Source of the DNA: Saccharospirillum sp.
GTDB lineage: Bacteria; Pseudomonadota; Gammaproteobacteria; Pseudomonadales; Natronospirillaceae
Reading direction: 5' to 3'
DNA: 64,000 nucleotides
NCBI GenBank assembly: GCA_022565595.1
Contig: JAIUML010000014.1
Location: 39,142-103,141 of the forward strand
Positions 43,553 through 53,362 of this stretch are shown here, in pieces. Each line of letters begins with the position of its first letter. Position 1 is the stretch's first letter. Under the pieces are notes generated by a model, which was not told where the DNA came from, searched no databases, and was given only the letters and a program-made list of their open reading frames with translations. Position numbers and translations under genes: made by a program.

Positions 43553-46500
43553 TCTGGCGGTCTCCTTTGGAATCGTAAAAGACAGTACCGACCACCTCGG
43601 CTTCGTGTACTTGCCCATCGGGCATCGGCATGAATACGATCTCGCCCATTCGGTTGTGGCCGTCCATCAGCAGCGCCAGGGCAAAGCCGTGGTTCAAGGT
43701 CGGGCTGAAGTAACTGGACGTGACATGGCCGACCATGCGCATCGGTATCGGCTGGTTCGGGTCGAGCACGATCTGGGCGCCTTCTTCCAGTACCACATCG
43801 TCTTTCAGTGGTTTCAAGCCCACCAACTGTTTGCGGTCGCGACGAGAGGTATCCGGGCGGGAGAGGGCGCGCTTGCCGATCCATGAAAACGGCTTGTCGT
43901 AACCAATGCACCATTGCATGCCCAGGTCTTCCGGGGTGACGGAGCCATCTGTATCCTGGCCGACAATAATAAAACCCTTCTCGGCACGCAGTACGTGCAT
44001 GGTCTCAGTGCCGTAAGGCGTCAGGCCATATTTGTTTTCATATTCAAACAAGGTCTGCCAGACATGCATGGCGAAGTCGGCCTGAACGTTGATCTCGTAG
44101 CTCAATTCACCGGTAAAGGAGATGCGGTACACCCTTGCCGGCACACCGGCCACCGTGCCCTGGCGCCACTCCATGAATTTGAACTTGTCGCGGTCGAGAT
44201 CAATGTCGGTGATCTCTCTCAACAGAGCACGGGAGTTCGGGCCGGTAATGGTAATGGTGGCCCAGTGGTCCGTGACCGAGTTGAAGTACACCTCGAGTTC
44301 TGGCCACTCTGTCTGGTGCCACAGTTCCAGCCATTCCAGAATGGCCGCAGCGCCACCGGTGGTGGTGGTCATCAGGAAGTGCTGATCGCCCAGACAGGTG
44401 GTGACACCGTCGTCCGTCACCATGCCATCGTCCTTGCACATCAGCCCGTAACGAGCCTTGCCGATGCCCAGTTTTTCCCACTTGTTGGTGTAGACGCGCC
44501 CGAGAAACTCGCGCGCATCCTTACCCTGAATATCGATCTTGCCCAGGGTAGAGGCATCAAGAATGCCCACCTTGTTGCGCACTGCCAGGCACTCTCGTGA
44601 CACGGCGTCGTGCATGCTTTCATTGCCGATCGGGTAGTACCAGGGGCGCTTCCACAGGCCGACATCTTCAAAGGTCGCACCGCGTTGCTCATGCCAGGAG
44701 TGCAGGGCCGTGTAGCGTTTCGGATCAAACAACTCGCGTCTGTGTGGCCCGGCGATAGCACCAAAGGGAACCGGTGTATAGTTCGGGCGGAACACCGTCG
44801 TGCCTGTTTCAGGAATGGTTTGCCCCAGGCGCCGCGCGGTAATGGCCATGCCATTGATGTTGCCGAGTTTGCCCTGGTCTGTGCCAAACCCCATGGCGGT
44901 ATAACGCTTGACATGCTCAATGGATTCGAAGCCCTCTCGGGTCGCCAACTCAATGGCGGCAGCGGTAACATCGTTTTGCAAATCAACAAATTGATAGGGC
45001 GCACGCATGGTGGCTTTGGTGTGCGGGATTTCGAACAGCGCCAGCGGTGCCGACTCTACCAGGTCGTCAACCTCAGGCAAGATAAAACGGCTCGCCTCGT
45101 AGCCGCAATCCAGTGCGGCGGTAATGCCGGTATCCAGGGCGTCCGCCAAAACCTGGTGCAACGGGTAAACCCCATTGCAGCCACCCGTTGGCAGTTGGCC
45201 TTTGACCGCAGCCGGAACAAAACCCTGAATGTCATCGCGCCATACCGGGCGGGCGCCGGTATGGGCCGCCAGATGCACCACCGGGCTGAAGCCACCGGAG
45301 CTGGCAATGGCATCGCATTCCAGCAGTTGGGCTTCGCCGGTCAACGCAAAGCGCTCGGCATTCCAGGCGCTGACCCAGGCACCCTGAACCGCCTTGGTGC
45401 CTTTGGTATCGAACACCACCTGGCCCTTGAGAATGCGCAAACCCCGTTCTTCTGCTTGCTTGACCCAGTGGCCATCGGCATCAGGGCGGGCATCGACAAT
45501 GGCAACAACGTTGCGGCCAGCATCGTACCAGTCGATCGCGCAGCGGTAGCCCTGGTCGTTGGCGGTCATCACCACCAACTGGTTACCCGGTACCACACCA
45601 TAGCGATGGATGTAGCTACTGATGGCACCCGAGACAAAGTTACCCGGTACATCGTTGTTGGCATAAACCAGTGGCCGTTCATGGCTGCCAGTAGACAACA
45701 CGACCCGTTTGGCTCGTACCTGGTGCATGCGTGACCGGGCCATGCCTTCAGGGGCAGTATCGCCCAGATGTTCAGCCACGCGCTCATGCAGGGTTACGAA
45801 GTTGTGATCGTGGTAGCCGTTGGCCGTGGTGCGTGGCAACAGCAGTACATCCGGGTTGGCTGCGAGGTGATCCAGTGTTTCCGAGAGCCATTGGTTGGCG
45901 GGCTTGCCGTTGAGTGTTTCCGTCGTACTCAACAGGCAGCCACCCATCTGTTCCTGCTCATCGCACAGAATCACGCGTGCGCCACTGTTCGCTGCGACGC
46001 TGGCCGCCACCAGGCCCGCAGGGCCGGCGCCTATAACCAGTACATCGCAGTGACGGTGGAAGTGTTCGTAACGGTCCGGGTCCTGCTCGCGTGGGCTGCG
46101 GCCCAGGCCAGCGGCTTTGCGGATGAGCTTTTCGTAGGTCATCCACATGCTCGCCGGGGCCATAAAGGTCTTGTTGTAAAAGCCCGGTGGCATCATCTTG
46201 CCGGCGACCTTGCCGAACAGCCCCATGACATCTCGCTGAACATTGGGCCAGCCGTTGGTGCTGCTGGCGACCAGACCATCGTACAAGGCCTGTTGGGTGG
46301 CGCGTACGTTCGGCGTCTGAGCGGCTTCGCTGGCCCCCAGTTGCACCACCGCATTAGGCTCTTCTGCACCGGCGGCTACTATGCCGCGCGGGCGGGCGTA
46401 TTTGAAACTGCGGTTGACGACAGAAACCGCATTGGCGAGCAAGGCAGAGGCCAGTGTATCGCCTTCGTACCCCTGATAGGTTTCGCCATTGAACACAAAG

Positions 46501-46559
46501 GACAGCGGCCGATCGCGGTTGACACGGCCACCCTGGGCGAGGCGATTGGGTTGTGTCAT
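43545..46559 (-). CDS. soxA: Sarcosine oxidase alpha subunit
   Basis: A 1004-residue subunit. The N-terminal ferredoxin-like domain is at about 15-100 (FVFNGETYQGYEGDTLASAL). The dinucleotide-binding domain starts near 173 (VLVIGAGPAGLVAASVAANSG in part), and the C-terminal half from about 600 is a GcvT-like folate-binding domain (PNSRALLREITDIDLDRDKF in part). The tetramer oxidises sarcosine to glycine with transfer of the one-carbon unit to tetrahydrofolate and release of hydrogen peroxide. It overlaps soxD by 4 bases. Confidence 0.95.
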   Translation of the reverse strand: MTQPNRLAQGGRVNRDRPLSFVFNGETYQGYEGDTLASALLANAVSVVNRSFKYARPRGIVAAGAEEPNAVVQLGASEAAQTPNVRATQQALYDGLVASSTNGWPNVQRDVMGLFGKVAGKMMPPGFYNKTFMAPASMWMTYEKLIRKAAGLGRSPREQDPDRYEHFHRHCDVLVIGAGPAGLVAASVAANSGARVILCDEQEQMGGCLLSTTETLNGKPANQWLSETLDHLAANPDVLLLPRTTANGYHDHNFVTLHERVAEHLGDTAPEGMARSRMHQVRAKRVVLSTGSHERPLVYANNDVPGNFVSGAISSYIHRYGVVPGNQLVVMTANDQGYRCAIDWYDAGRNVVAIVDARPDADGHWVKQAEERGLRILKGQVVFDTKGTKAVQGAWVSAWNAERFALTGEAQLLECDAIASSGGFSPVVHLAAHTGARPVWRDDIQGFVPAAVKGQLPTGGCNGVYPLHQVLADALDTGITAALDCGYEASRFILPEVDDLVESAPLALFEIPHTKATMRAPYQFVDLQNDVTAAAIELATREGFESIEHVKRYTAMGFGTDQGKLGNINGMAITARRLGQTIPETGTTVFRPNYTPVPFGAIAGPHRRELFDPKRYTALHSWHEQRGATFEDVGLWKRPWYYPIGNESMHDAVSRECLAVRNKVGILDASTLGKIDIQGKDAREFLGRVYTNKWEKLGIGKARYGLMCKDDGMVTDDGVTTCLGDQHFLMTTTTGGAAAILEWLELWHQTEWPELEVYFNSVTDHWATITITGPNSRALLREITDIDLDRDKFKFMEWRQGTVAGVPARVYRISFTGELSYEINVQADFAMHVWQTLFEYENKYGLTPYGTETMHVLRAEKGFIIVGQDTDGSVTPEDLGMQWCIGYDKPFSWIGKRALSRPDTSRRDRKQLVGLKPLKDDVVLEEGAQIVLDPNQPIPMRMVGHVTSSYFSPTLNHGFALALLMDGHNRMGEIVFMPMPDGQVHEAEVVGTVFYDSKGDRQNV

Positions 46560-46858
46560 GCGGGTTTCTCCATTTGGTTGGCCGTCACCCTGGGTTGCTC
46601 ACCAATGGGATAGGTTTCCAGAATCTCATAGCTGACCGTGTGCCGGGTCACATTGAAGAACTTGCGGCAGCCTGCCGCGTGCACCCAGAGTTCATGGTGA
46701 ATGCCGCGTGGGTTTTCGCGAAAGAACAAGTAATGTCCCCATTCCTCGTCGCTGCTGTTATCCGGATCGGCCGGGCGAGCGAGGTGTGCCTGGCCCTTGG
46801 CGTGAAACTCGCTTTCTTCGCGTTCTTCGCCGCAATAGGGGCAATAAATCAGAAACAT
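46556..46858 (-). CDS. soxD: Sarcosine oxidase delta subunit
   Basis: A 100-residue zinc-binding subunit. The N-terminal CPYCGEERE supplies two cysteines and HAAGCRKFF a later ligand set. YLFFRENPRGIHHELW is the family signature. It lies between soxB and soxA as usual, and its stop overlaps the soxA start. Confidence 0.95.
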   Translation of the reverse strand: MFLIYCPYCGEEREESEFHAKGQAHLARPADPDNSSDEEWGHYLFFRENPRGIHHELWVHAAGCRKFFNVTRHTVSYEILETYPIGEQPRVTANQMEKPA

Positions 46859-46873
46859 GGTGGGTGCCTCGGT

Positions 46874-48124
46874 TCAGTGCGCGACGCCAGCGGCGCCGTG
46901 CTCGTCAATCAGTTGGCCGGTAACAAAACGGTTGATGCTGAACGGCTTCGCCAGCGGGTGAGCGTGACCCTTGGCCAGGGTCCAGGCGAACACATGGCCC
47001 GAACCGGGCGTCGCCTTGAAGCCGCCGGTGCCCCAGCCGCAATTGAAGAACAGCCCCTTGACGTCGGTTTCCGAAAGAATAGGGCAGGCGTCCGGGCAAG
47101 TGTCGACAATGCCGCCCCATTGGCGGTTCATCCGCACGCGCGAAAAGATGGGGAACATTTCGACAATGGCCTGAAGTGTGTGCTCAATGGTCGGGTAACT
47201 GCCGCGCTGTCCATAGCCATTGTAGCCATCGATGCCGGCACCAATCACCAGGTCGCCTTTGTCGGATTGGCTGATGTAGCCATGCACATGGTTGGACATG
47301 ACCACCGTATCCAGAATAGGCTTCAGCGGTTCAGACACCAGCGCCTGCAAGGGGTGAGATTCAAGCGGCAGCAACAAACCTGCCTGCTTTGCCACCACAC
47401 TGGAGTTGCCGGCCGTGACGCAGCCCACCGTTTTTGCGCCAATAAAGCCTCGGTTGGTTTCTACGCCTACAATCTGGCCATCCTCAATGCGCATGCCGTT
47501 GACTTCGGTCTGTTGCAGCAGGTCGACACCCATGGCATCGGCCGCGCGGGCAAAACCCCAGGCCACGGCATCGTGCCGAGCCACCCCAGCGCGCGGCTGC
47601 CAGGAAGCCCCCATGACGGGGTAGCGACGGTCGCTCGAGCAATCCAGAATGGGCACGATTTCCTTGACTTGCTGGGCATCCAGCACCTGGCTGTCGATGC
47701 CATTGAGGCGGTTCGCATGTACTCGGCGTTGAATGTCGCGCATGTCCTGAAGGGTGTGGCCGAGGTTCAGTACACCGCGTTGAGAGAACATCACATTGCA
47801 GTTCAGATCCTGCGATAAGCCTTCCCACAGCTTTAACGAATGCTCGTACAGAGCCGCCGCTTCATCCCACAAATAGTTGGAGCGAACGATTGTTGTGTTC
47901 CGAGCCGTATTGCCACCGCCCAACCAGCCTTTTTCAAGCACGGCCACATTGGTAATGCCATGCTCCTTGGCCAGGTAATAGGCCGTTGCCAGGCCATGCC
48001 CGCCACCACCGACGATGATGGCATCGTACGCTTTCTTCGGGGTCGGGTTGCGCCACATACGTTGCCAGTTTTCATGGTGTGACAGGGCATGCCGAGCAAG
48101 CCCAAAACCCGAATAACGCTGCAT
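46874..48124 (-). CDS. soxB: Sarcosine oxidase beta subunit
   Basis: A 416-residue FAD-dependent oxidase subunit with [17 protein letters not shown] near residue 35 for FAD binding and [15 protein letters not shown] near 365. It carries the sarcosine oxidation site and covalent flavin in known tetramers. The ATG at 48124 has GGAGAAC about 8 bases upstream; the longer frame from 48211 lacks support. First gene of soxBDAG, divergent from the ABC importer. Confidence 0.95.
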   Translation of the reverse strand: MQRYSGFGLARHALSHHENWQRMWRNPTPKKAYDAIIVGGGGHGLATAYYLAKEHGITNVAVLEKGWLGGGNTARNTTIVRSNYLWDEAAALYEHSLKLWEGLSQDLNCNVMFSQRGVLNLGHTLQDMRDIQRRVHANRLNGIDSQVLDAQQVKEIVPILDCSSDRRYPVMGASWQPRAGVARHDAVAWGFARAADAMGVDLLQQTEVNGMRIEDGQIVGVETNRGFIGAKTVGCVTAGNSSVVAKQAGLLLPLESHPLQALVSEPLKPILDTVVMSNHVHGYISQSDKGDLVIGAGIDGYNGYGQRGSYPTIEHTLQAIVEMFPIFSRVRMNRQWGGIVDTCPDACPILSETDVKGLFFNCGWGTGGFKATPGSGHVFAWTLAKGHAHPLAKPFSINRFVTGQLIDEHGAAGVAH

Positions 48125-48688
48125 TCCTGTGTTCTCCTGTTGGCACAAAGCCTGATTGCACACACCGCCGAGAGTGATGTGCCTGAGGTTCAGCGATGGT
48201 AGTGGTGGCATGGTGAAGGCTGATACTTGTTAGCGTCAAGGGGTGATGTGTTTGCGACAGGGGTTTAACCAGCCTTCTCCCGCACCCAGGCAAAGGCAGC
48301 CCTCATCAAAAAAACTTGCACTCCCTCACAAAAAACGGTACTCCTAAAAAGAGCAGATCATCCAATGCAACACAGTGGTGCACAGCCTGGACAAAGTTGG
48401 GCATCTGCACTGTTAAAGTGCTAAAGTGATCAGCAGTACACCGTTTCTTGAGTCGAAGACACAAGCTGCATCCCCTCATGGAATCAGCATTACAAGACGA
48501 AAACGACCTTAAGAGAGTGTATTGGTCTCTAACAATGTTAAATCGGCAAAGGTTTTGCATTGTATCCATAGATCATGATGCGTATCCGATCTGGCAGCGC
48601 ATCTGTGCAGGTATTGTGACCCGTCCAGGTCACGGCCACGGTGTCGCATATTGGAGCAGACAAAAAGAACCGGACAGGAGAAGTCAAG
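48125..48688. promoter_or_regulatory. 564-base divergent region between soxB and the ABC importer
   Basis: No gene is convincing here. It must hold promoters for both directions. I see a G-poor stretch near 48290-48360, a pair of TTAAAGTGCTAAAGTG half-repeats near 48411-48427, and short dyads near 48375-48395 (GTGGTGCAC). None matches a regulator site I can name; GbdR or SouR sites would be expected if betaine or sarcosine controls these genes. Confidence 0.4.
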
Positions 48689-49789
48689 TTGGACAACGGC
48701 AACCCCAGTGAAGCATTCGTCGCGTTCGAGCGCGTTCAGAAGAGTTACGATGGCGAAGAGCTGGTCGTCAAGGATCTGAACCTGGCAATCGGCAAAGGCG
48801 AGTTCCTCACCATGTTGGGCCCTTCGGGTTCTGGCAAAACCACCTGCTTGATGATGCTCGCAGGCTTCGAAACCGCCACCTACGGCGACATCCTTCTCGA
48901 TGGCAATGCCATCAACAACATACCCCCTCACAAGCGCGGCATCGGCATGGTGTTCCAGAATTATGCCCTCTTTCCGCACATGACCATTGGCGAAAACCTG
49001 GCCTTTCCGCTGGAAGTTCGTGGCATGGGTAAAAGCGAGCGGGAAGAGAAGGTCAAGCGGGCGCTGGCCATGGTGCAAATGGAAAGCTTTGCCGGCCGAC
49101 GCCCAGCCCAGCTTTCTGGTGGGCAGCAGCAGCGGGTCGCCCTTGCGCGGGCACTGGTGTTCGAGCCAGAACTGGTGCTGATGGACGAACCCCTGGGTGC
49201 ACTGGATAAAAACCTGCGCGAACGCATGCAGTACGAAATCAAACACCTGCATGATCAACTCGGCATTACCGTTGTCTACGTAACGCACGACCAGACCGAA
49301 GCCTTGACCATGTCGGACCGCATTGCGGTTTTCGACGATGGCCGAATCCAACAGTTGGCGCCTCCGGCAGACCTCTATGAGCGCCCGGAAAACGCCTTTG
49401 TCGCCCAGTTCATTGGCGAGAACAACAAGTTGATGGGCAAGGTCGACTCAGTTGACGGTGAGTCCGCCATGGTTCGCCTGGACGATGGCTCCCTGGTGAA
49501 ATCACTGAGAGTCTGTGTCAACGAGCCGGGCGAGGAGACCACCCTGTCGCTGCGGCCAGAGCGTGTTCTGGTCGCAGACGACGGCAAGGACTATGACAAC
49601 ACCTTTGAGGCCGTTGTCGAAGAGCTTATTTATCTGGGTGACCATATTCGTTCTCGTGTGAACGTCTGTGGCAACCGGGATTTTATCATGAAAGTCCCCA
49701 ACTCATCGGACCATCACTCCATGGCCGTCGGCCAGAAAGTGCGAGTGGGATGGTCCATGCAGGATTGTCGAGCGCTGGACGCTTCCTGA
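48689..49789 (+). CDS. PotA-type ABC importer ATPase
   Basis: A 366-residue ATPase. Walker A GPSGSGKTT is near residue 47, signature LSGGQQQRVALARAL near 150, Walker B LVLMDEPLGALD near 170 and H-loop VTHDQTEA near 205. The C-terminal TOBE domain is at about 290-360. The start is TTG at 48689, with AGGAG 8 bases upstream; a GTG at 48641 is in frame but lacks a site. It belongs to the PotA (spermidine/putrescine) class of the CUT1-like group. Its operon faces soxBDAG, so a methylamine or osmolyte substrate is as likely as a polyamine. Confidence 0.9.
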   Translation: MDNGNPSEAFVAFERVQKSYDGEELVVKDLNLAIGKGEFLTMLGPSGSGKTTCLMMLAGFETATYGDILLDGNAINNIPPHKRGIGMVFQNYALFPHMTIGENLAFPLEVRGMGKSEREEKVKRALAMVQMESFAGRRPAQLSGGQQQRVALARALVFEPELVLMDEPLGALDKNLRERMQYEIKHLHDQLGITVVYVTHDQTEALTMSDRIAVFDDGRIQQLAPPADLYERPENAFVAQFIGENNKLMGKVDSVDGESAMVRLDDGSLVKSLRVCVNEPGEETTLSLRPERVLVADDGKDYDNTFEAVVEELIYLGDHIRSRVNVCGNRDFIMKVPNSSDHHSMAVGQKVRVGWSMQDCRALDAS

Positions 49790-49884
49790 GTGGCCTGGTG
49801 TTCGACACGGAGAATCGCCGATTTTTTCGGTGGCTAAAACGGGCCGGACGTGGCGTCCGGTTTACTATCAGAGAGGAGTTACCT

Positions 49885-50991
49885 ATGAACAAGCCGATGC
49901 TTAAAATGCTAGGCGTCACCAGTGCAGTCAGCCTGTTGGCGGTATCAGCGGTACAAGCTCAAGATCCAGTGCGCTTGACCATTGTTTCCTGGGGCGGCGC
50001 ATACACTCAGAGCCAGGTAAGGGCCTACCACGAGCCTTATGCAGAAGCTAACCCACACATTACCATCGTTAATGACGATGGTTCTGCCAATGCTCTGGCG
50101 GGCTTGCGTGCTCAAAGCCAGGCCGGCAACGTCACCTGGGATCTGGTAGACATGCTGCCATCAGACGCCCAGTTGGCCTGTGACGAAGGCATCATCATGC
50201 CAATCGATCACGATGCCATGCTGGCACCCGCACCCGATGGCACCCCAGCCAGTCAGGATTTCCTGCCGGGTAGCCTGGGCGAGTGCTTTATTCCACAGAT
50301 CGTGTATTCCACGGTGGTGACTTTTAACACCGAGATGTTCCCGGAAGACAATCAACCCAGCTCCATTGCTGACTTCTTCAATGTGGATGACTTCCCCGGT
50401 CGTCGTGCCATTCAGAACCGCCCAGGCGGCAACCTCGAATGGGCCCTGTTCGCGGATGGCGTCCACCCGGATGACATCTACGATGTTCTGGAAACCCCAG
50501 AAGGTGTAGACCGCGCGTTCGCCAAACTCGACACCATCAAAGACAACCTGGTGTTCTGGACTGAAGGTGCGCAATCACCACAACTGCTGGCAGACCAGGA
50601 AGTGGCGTTCTCCACTGGCTACAACGGCCGTATCTTCGATGCAGCTGAAGTCGAAGGCCAGCCGTTCGCCATCATCTGGGACGGTCAGATCGTTGAGTGG
50701 GATGGCTGGGTGATTCCTTATGGCCCCAACCAGGAAGCAGTGCTTGAGTACGTTTACTGGGCGACAGACACTCAGCGTCTGGCAGACCAGGCCAAGTTCA
50801 TCTCCTATGGCCCGGCTCGTGCCTCCTCTGCACCATTGGTAGGTGAACACGCCGACCTGGGTATCGACATGAACTCACACATGCCGACCAACCCGGACAA
50901 CTACTTCTCGCCCATCGTTCTGGATAACGACTTCTGGACAGACTACGGCGATGAGTTGCGTGAGCGTTTCGCCAACTGGATGTTGCGTTAA
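49885..50991 (+). CDS. PotD-type periplasmic substrate-binding protein
   Basis: A 368-residue exported binding protein. The signal peptide ends VSAVQA near residue 25. The mature start RLTIVSWGGAYTQSQVRAYHEPY (in part) and VDMLPSDAQLACDEGIIMP match the PotD/spermidine-putrescine family. GAGAGGAG lies before the ATG. A perfect hairpin follows 9 bases after the stop, ahead of the permease genes, and could raise binding-protein yield over permease. Confidence 0.9.
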   Translation: MNKPMLKMLGVTSAVSLLAVSAVQAQDPVRLTIVSWGGAYTQSQVRAYHEPYAEANPHITIVNDDGSANALAGLRAQSQAGNVTWDLVDMLPSDAQLACDEGIIMPIDHDAMLAPAPDGTPASQDFLPGSLGECFIPQIVYSTVVTFNTEMFPEDNQPSSIADFFNVDDFPGRRAIQNRPGGNLEWALFADGVHPDDIYDVLETPEGVDRAFAKLDTIKDNLVFWTEGAQSPQLLADQEVAFSTGYNGRIFDAAEVEGQPFAIIWDGQIVEWDGWVIPYGPNQEAVLEYVYWATDTQRLADQAKFISYGPARASSAPLVGEHADLGIDMNSHMPTNPDNYFSPIVLDNDFWTDYGDELRERFANWMLR

Positions 50992-50999
50992 GAAGGAAC

Positions 51000-51078
51000 C
51001 AGAGGCGTCGATGCTACATCGACGCCTCTGCAGTTGGAGCGTCGATATCATCATCGACGTAGGCCGGCAACGCCGGCC
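51000..51078 (+). repeat. Hairpin plus REP unit between binding protein and permease genes
   Basis: A perfect 14-bp inverted repeat with a CTA loop (51000-51030, CAGAGGCGTCGATG arm) is followed at 51034-51078 by a full REP unit beginning TTGGAGCGTCGATATCATC and ending GGCCGGC-AA-CGCCGGCC. The position matches the malE-malF type of intercistronic REP. Confidence 0.8.
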
Positions 51079-51146
51079 CATACCGAATATTCTAACCAGC
51101 GCCGAACAGGAAAGGCGTTGGCACAGCAATAACAACAGGAGCTACC

Positions 51147-52433
51147 ATGACTCAAGGCGATGCCGCGACAGACCCGTCCATGACCGACCACATGCGTGAT
51201 GGTCAAATGGTCACCGCTGACGGCACACCACTGAAAGCCAGCTTGAAAAGAGCCGAGCGTCGCCGCAAGATCATTGCACTCCTCTTCGTCGCACCATTGC
51301 TGGTTTTCCTGATGATCAGCTTCATCATTCCCATCGGGCAGATGATGTTTCGCAGTGTCGATAACCCGCAAATCACTTCCACCTTACCCAGAACATTGGA
51401 AGCCATGGAAGCGTGGGATGGTCAGGGGTTGCCTGATGAGCCCGTCTATGCGGCCCTGGCAGCAGACCTGACCATCGCTCAGGAAAACCGAACCGTTGGC
51501 CAATTGGCCGTGCGTCTTAACTATGAAATCAGCGCGGCTCGTGGCGCTCTGACGCGGACGGCCCGTCAGGTCAGCAACATGGAAGCACCCTATAAAGAGA
51601 AATTTCTGGATGCCCACAGGTTATGGGGTAATCCGGAAATATTCCAGATCATCAAGCGTGAAGGCCGGCCTTTAACCGCTTCCTACTATGTATCAGCATT
51701 AGACCGAACCTACGATGCCGATGGCAACATCGTCCTGCAGAATGAAAACCGACGCATTTACGTCGATCTCTATATCAGAACCCTGCTGATGAGTCTGGGC
51801 ATTACCTTCTTGACGCTGCTGTTGGGCTTCCCCATCTCTTTCCTGATGTCCAGCTTGCCCATGCGGTATGCCAACCTTTTGATGATTTTTGTACTCTTGC
51901 CGTTCTGGACATCGCTGCTGGTGCGCACCACCGCCTGGATCGTACTGTTGCAACAGCAGGGGGTTATTAACGAGCTCCTGGTATGGGCAGGCTTCATCAG
52001 CAGCGATAACCGCCTCGGTATGATCCACAATATGACCGGTACGATCATCGCAATGACGCACATTCTGTTGCCCTTTATGGTGTTGCCGCTCTACAGTGTC
52101 ATGAAAACCATTCCACCTTCCTACGTACGAGCGGCGCGCAGCTTGGGTGCCAACCCCTGGGTAGCCTTCTGGCGTGTCTATGTGCCGCAGACTCTACCCG
52201 GCATCGGTGCGGGCGCTGTTCTGGTGTTCATCATTTCCATCGGTTACTACATTACCCCGGCTCTGGTCGGTGGTCAGTCTGGTCAGATGATCTCCAACCT
52301 GATCGCTTACCACATGCAAACATCGCTCAACTGGGGCCTGGCCGCAGCATTGGGAACCATATTGTTGGTCGGCGTCCTGGTGCTGTACTGGGTATACAAC
52401 AAGCTCGTTGGCGCAGACATCAAACTGGGCTGA
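51147..52433 (+). CDS. PotB-type ABC permease with long periplasmic insertion
   Basis: A 428-residue permease. TM1 is at about 45-70 (IIALLFVAPLLVFLMISFII). Residues of about 72-205 are hydrophilic and probably periplasmic, then come five TM segments to the end. The EAA loop, with RAARSLGANPWVAFWRVYVP near 330, contacts the ATPase. Plain PotB is about 285 residues; the extra length lies between TM1 and TM2. It is the third gene of the importer operon. Confidence 0.9.
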   Translation: MTQGDAATDPSMTDHMRDGQMVTADGTPLKASLKRAERRRKIIALLFVAPLLVFLMISFIIPIGQMMFRSVDNPQITSTLPRTLEAMEAWDGQGLPDEPVYAALAADLTIAQENRTVGQLAVRLNYEISAARGALTRTARQVSNMEAPYKEKFLDAHRLWGNPEIFQIIKREGRPLTASYYVSALDRTYDADGNIVLQNENRRIYVDLYIRTLLMSLGITFLTLLLGFPISFLMSSLPMRYANLLMIFVLLPFWTSLLVRTTAWIVLLQQQGVINELLVWAGFISSDNRLGMIHNMTGTIIAMTHILLPFMVLPLYSVMKTIPPSYVRAARSLGANPWVAFWRVYVPQTLPGIGAGAVLVFIISIGYYITPALVGGQSGQMISNLIAYHMQTSLNWGLAAALGTILLVGVLVLYWVYNKLVGADIKLG

Positions 52434-52462
52434 CCCAGGAACCAAATTGAAGGAGAGTAACA

Positions 52463-53314
52463 ATGGCAGTACCGAGTTACGCAGGCCGACTGGAGCGCAC
52501 CTGGTATTACGTATTCCGCATCCTGTGTGGGCTGATCTTTTTCTTCCTGATCGCGCCCATCGTCATCATGGTGCCGCTGAGCTTTAACGTTCAGCCTTAC
52601 TTCACCTACACCACCGAGATGCTGACCCTCAATCCTGAAGGATATTCGCTGCGCTGGTATCAGGACCTCTTTTCATCCAGCTCCTGGATGAATTCCATCA
52701 AGAACTCCTTGATCATCGGTGTGGCTTCCACCATCCTGGCGACCACCCTGGGAACTCTGGCGGCACTTGGGCTCTCGCGCTCAGAAATGCCCGCCAAAGG
52801 CCTGATTATGGGCGCACTGATTTCACCGATGATCGTACCGCTGATCATCTCGGCCGCTGGCATGTTCTTCTTTTACTCCAGTGTTGGCCTTGCCGGTACC
52901 TACCTGGGTGTTATTCTGGCACACGCAGCCCTTGGCACCCCCTTTGTAGTGATTACCGTCACTGCCACCCTGGTTGGCTTCGATAATTCCCTGGTAAGAG
53001 CCTCAGCCAGCCTCGGTGCCAACCCGGCCCGCACCTTCTTTAAAATACAAATGCCGCTCATTTTGCCCGGCGTCATTTCTGGTGGCCTGTTCGCTTTTAT
53101 CACCTCGTTCGACGAAATCGTCATCGTCCTCTTCGTCGCCGGTGTCGATCAGCGAACCATCCCAAGGGAGATGTGGTCCGGCATCCGCGAGCAAATCAGC
53201 CCAACCATTCTGGCGGTAGCAACCATACTGGTGGCCTTCTCGATTGCGTTGCTGACGACGGTAGAGTTGTTGAGGAGACGGTCTGAGCGGTTGCGGGGCA
53301 TGTCACCTGGGTAA
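52463..53314 (+). CDS. PotC-type ABC permease
   Basis: A 283-residue permease with six TM segments. The EAA-type loop is RASASLGANPARTFFKIQMP near 187. The length is normal for PotC. It starts 29 bases after the first permease with GGAGAG upstream. Last gene of the importer operon. Confidence 0.92.
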   Translation: MAVPSYAGRLERTWYYVFRILCGLIFFFLIAPIVIMVPLSFNVQPYFTYTTEMLTLNPEGYSLRWYQDLFSSSSWMNSIKNSLIIGVASTILATTLGTLAALGLSRSEMPAKGLIMGALISPMIVPLIISAAGMFFFYSSVGLAGTYLGVILAHAALGTPFVVITVTATLVGFDNSLVRASASLGANPARTFFKIQMPLILPGVISGGLFAFITSFDEIVIVLFVAGVDQRTIPREMWSGIREQISPTILAVATILVAFSIALLTTVELLRRRSERLRGMSPG

Positions 53315-53324
53315 GGAACTTTCA

Positions 53325-53356
53325 TTGGAGTGTCGATGTCCCCATCGACACTCCAA
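53325..53356. repeat. Perfect REP palindrome at convergent gene ends
   Basis: TTGGAGTGTCGATG-TCCC-CATCGACACTCCAA, 14-bp arms with a 4-base loop. It is a minimal form of the REP family, 10 bases after the permease stop and 6 before the stop of the convergent barrel gene, so it can end both transcripts. Confidence 0.8.
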
Positions 53357-53362
53357 AAAGCC

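Noticed and set aside
43914..46613. Several plus-strand open frames opposite soxA
   Set aside because: The minus-strand soxA has complete domain content over the whole stretch.
48141..48160. TGGCAC...TTGCA resembling a sigma-54 promoter near soxB
   Set aside because: The spacing between the halves is 9 bases instead of about 5, and it points away from soxB.
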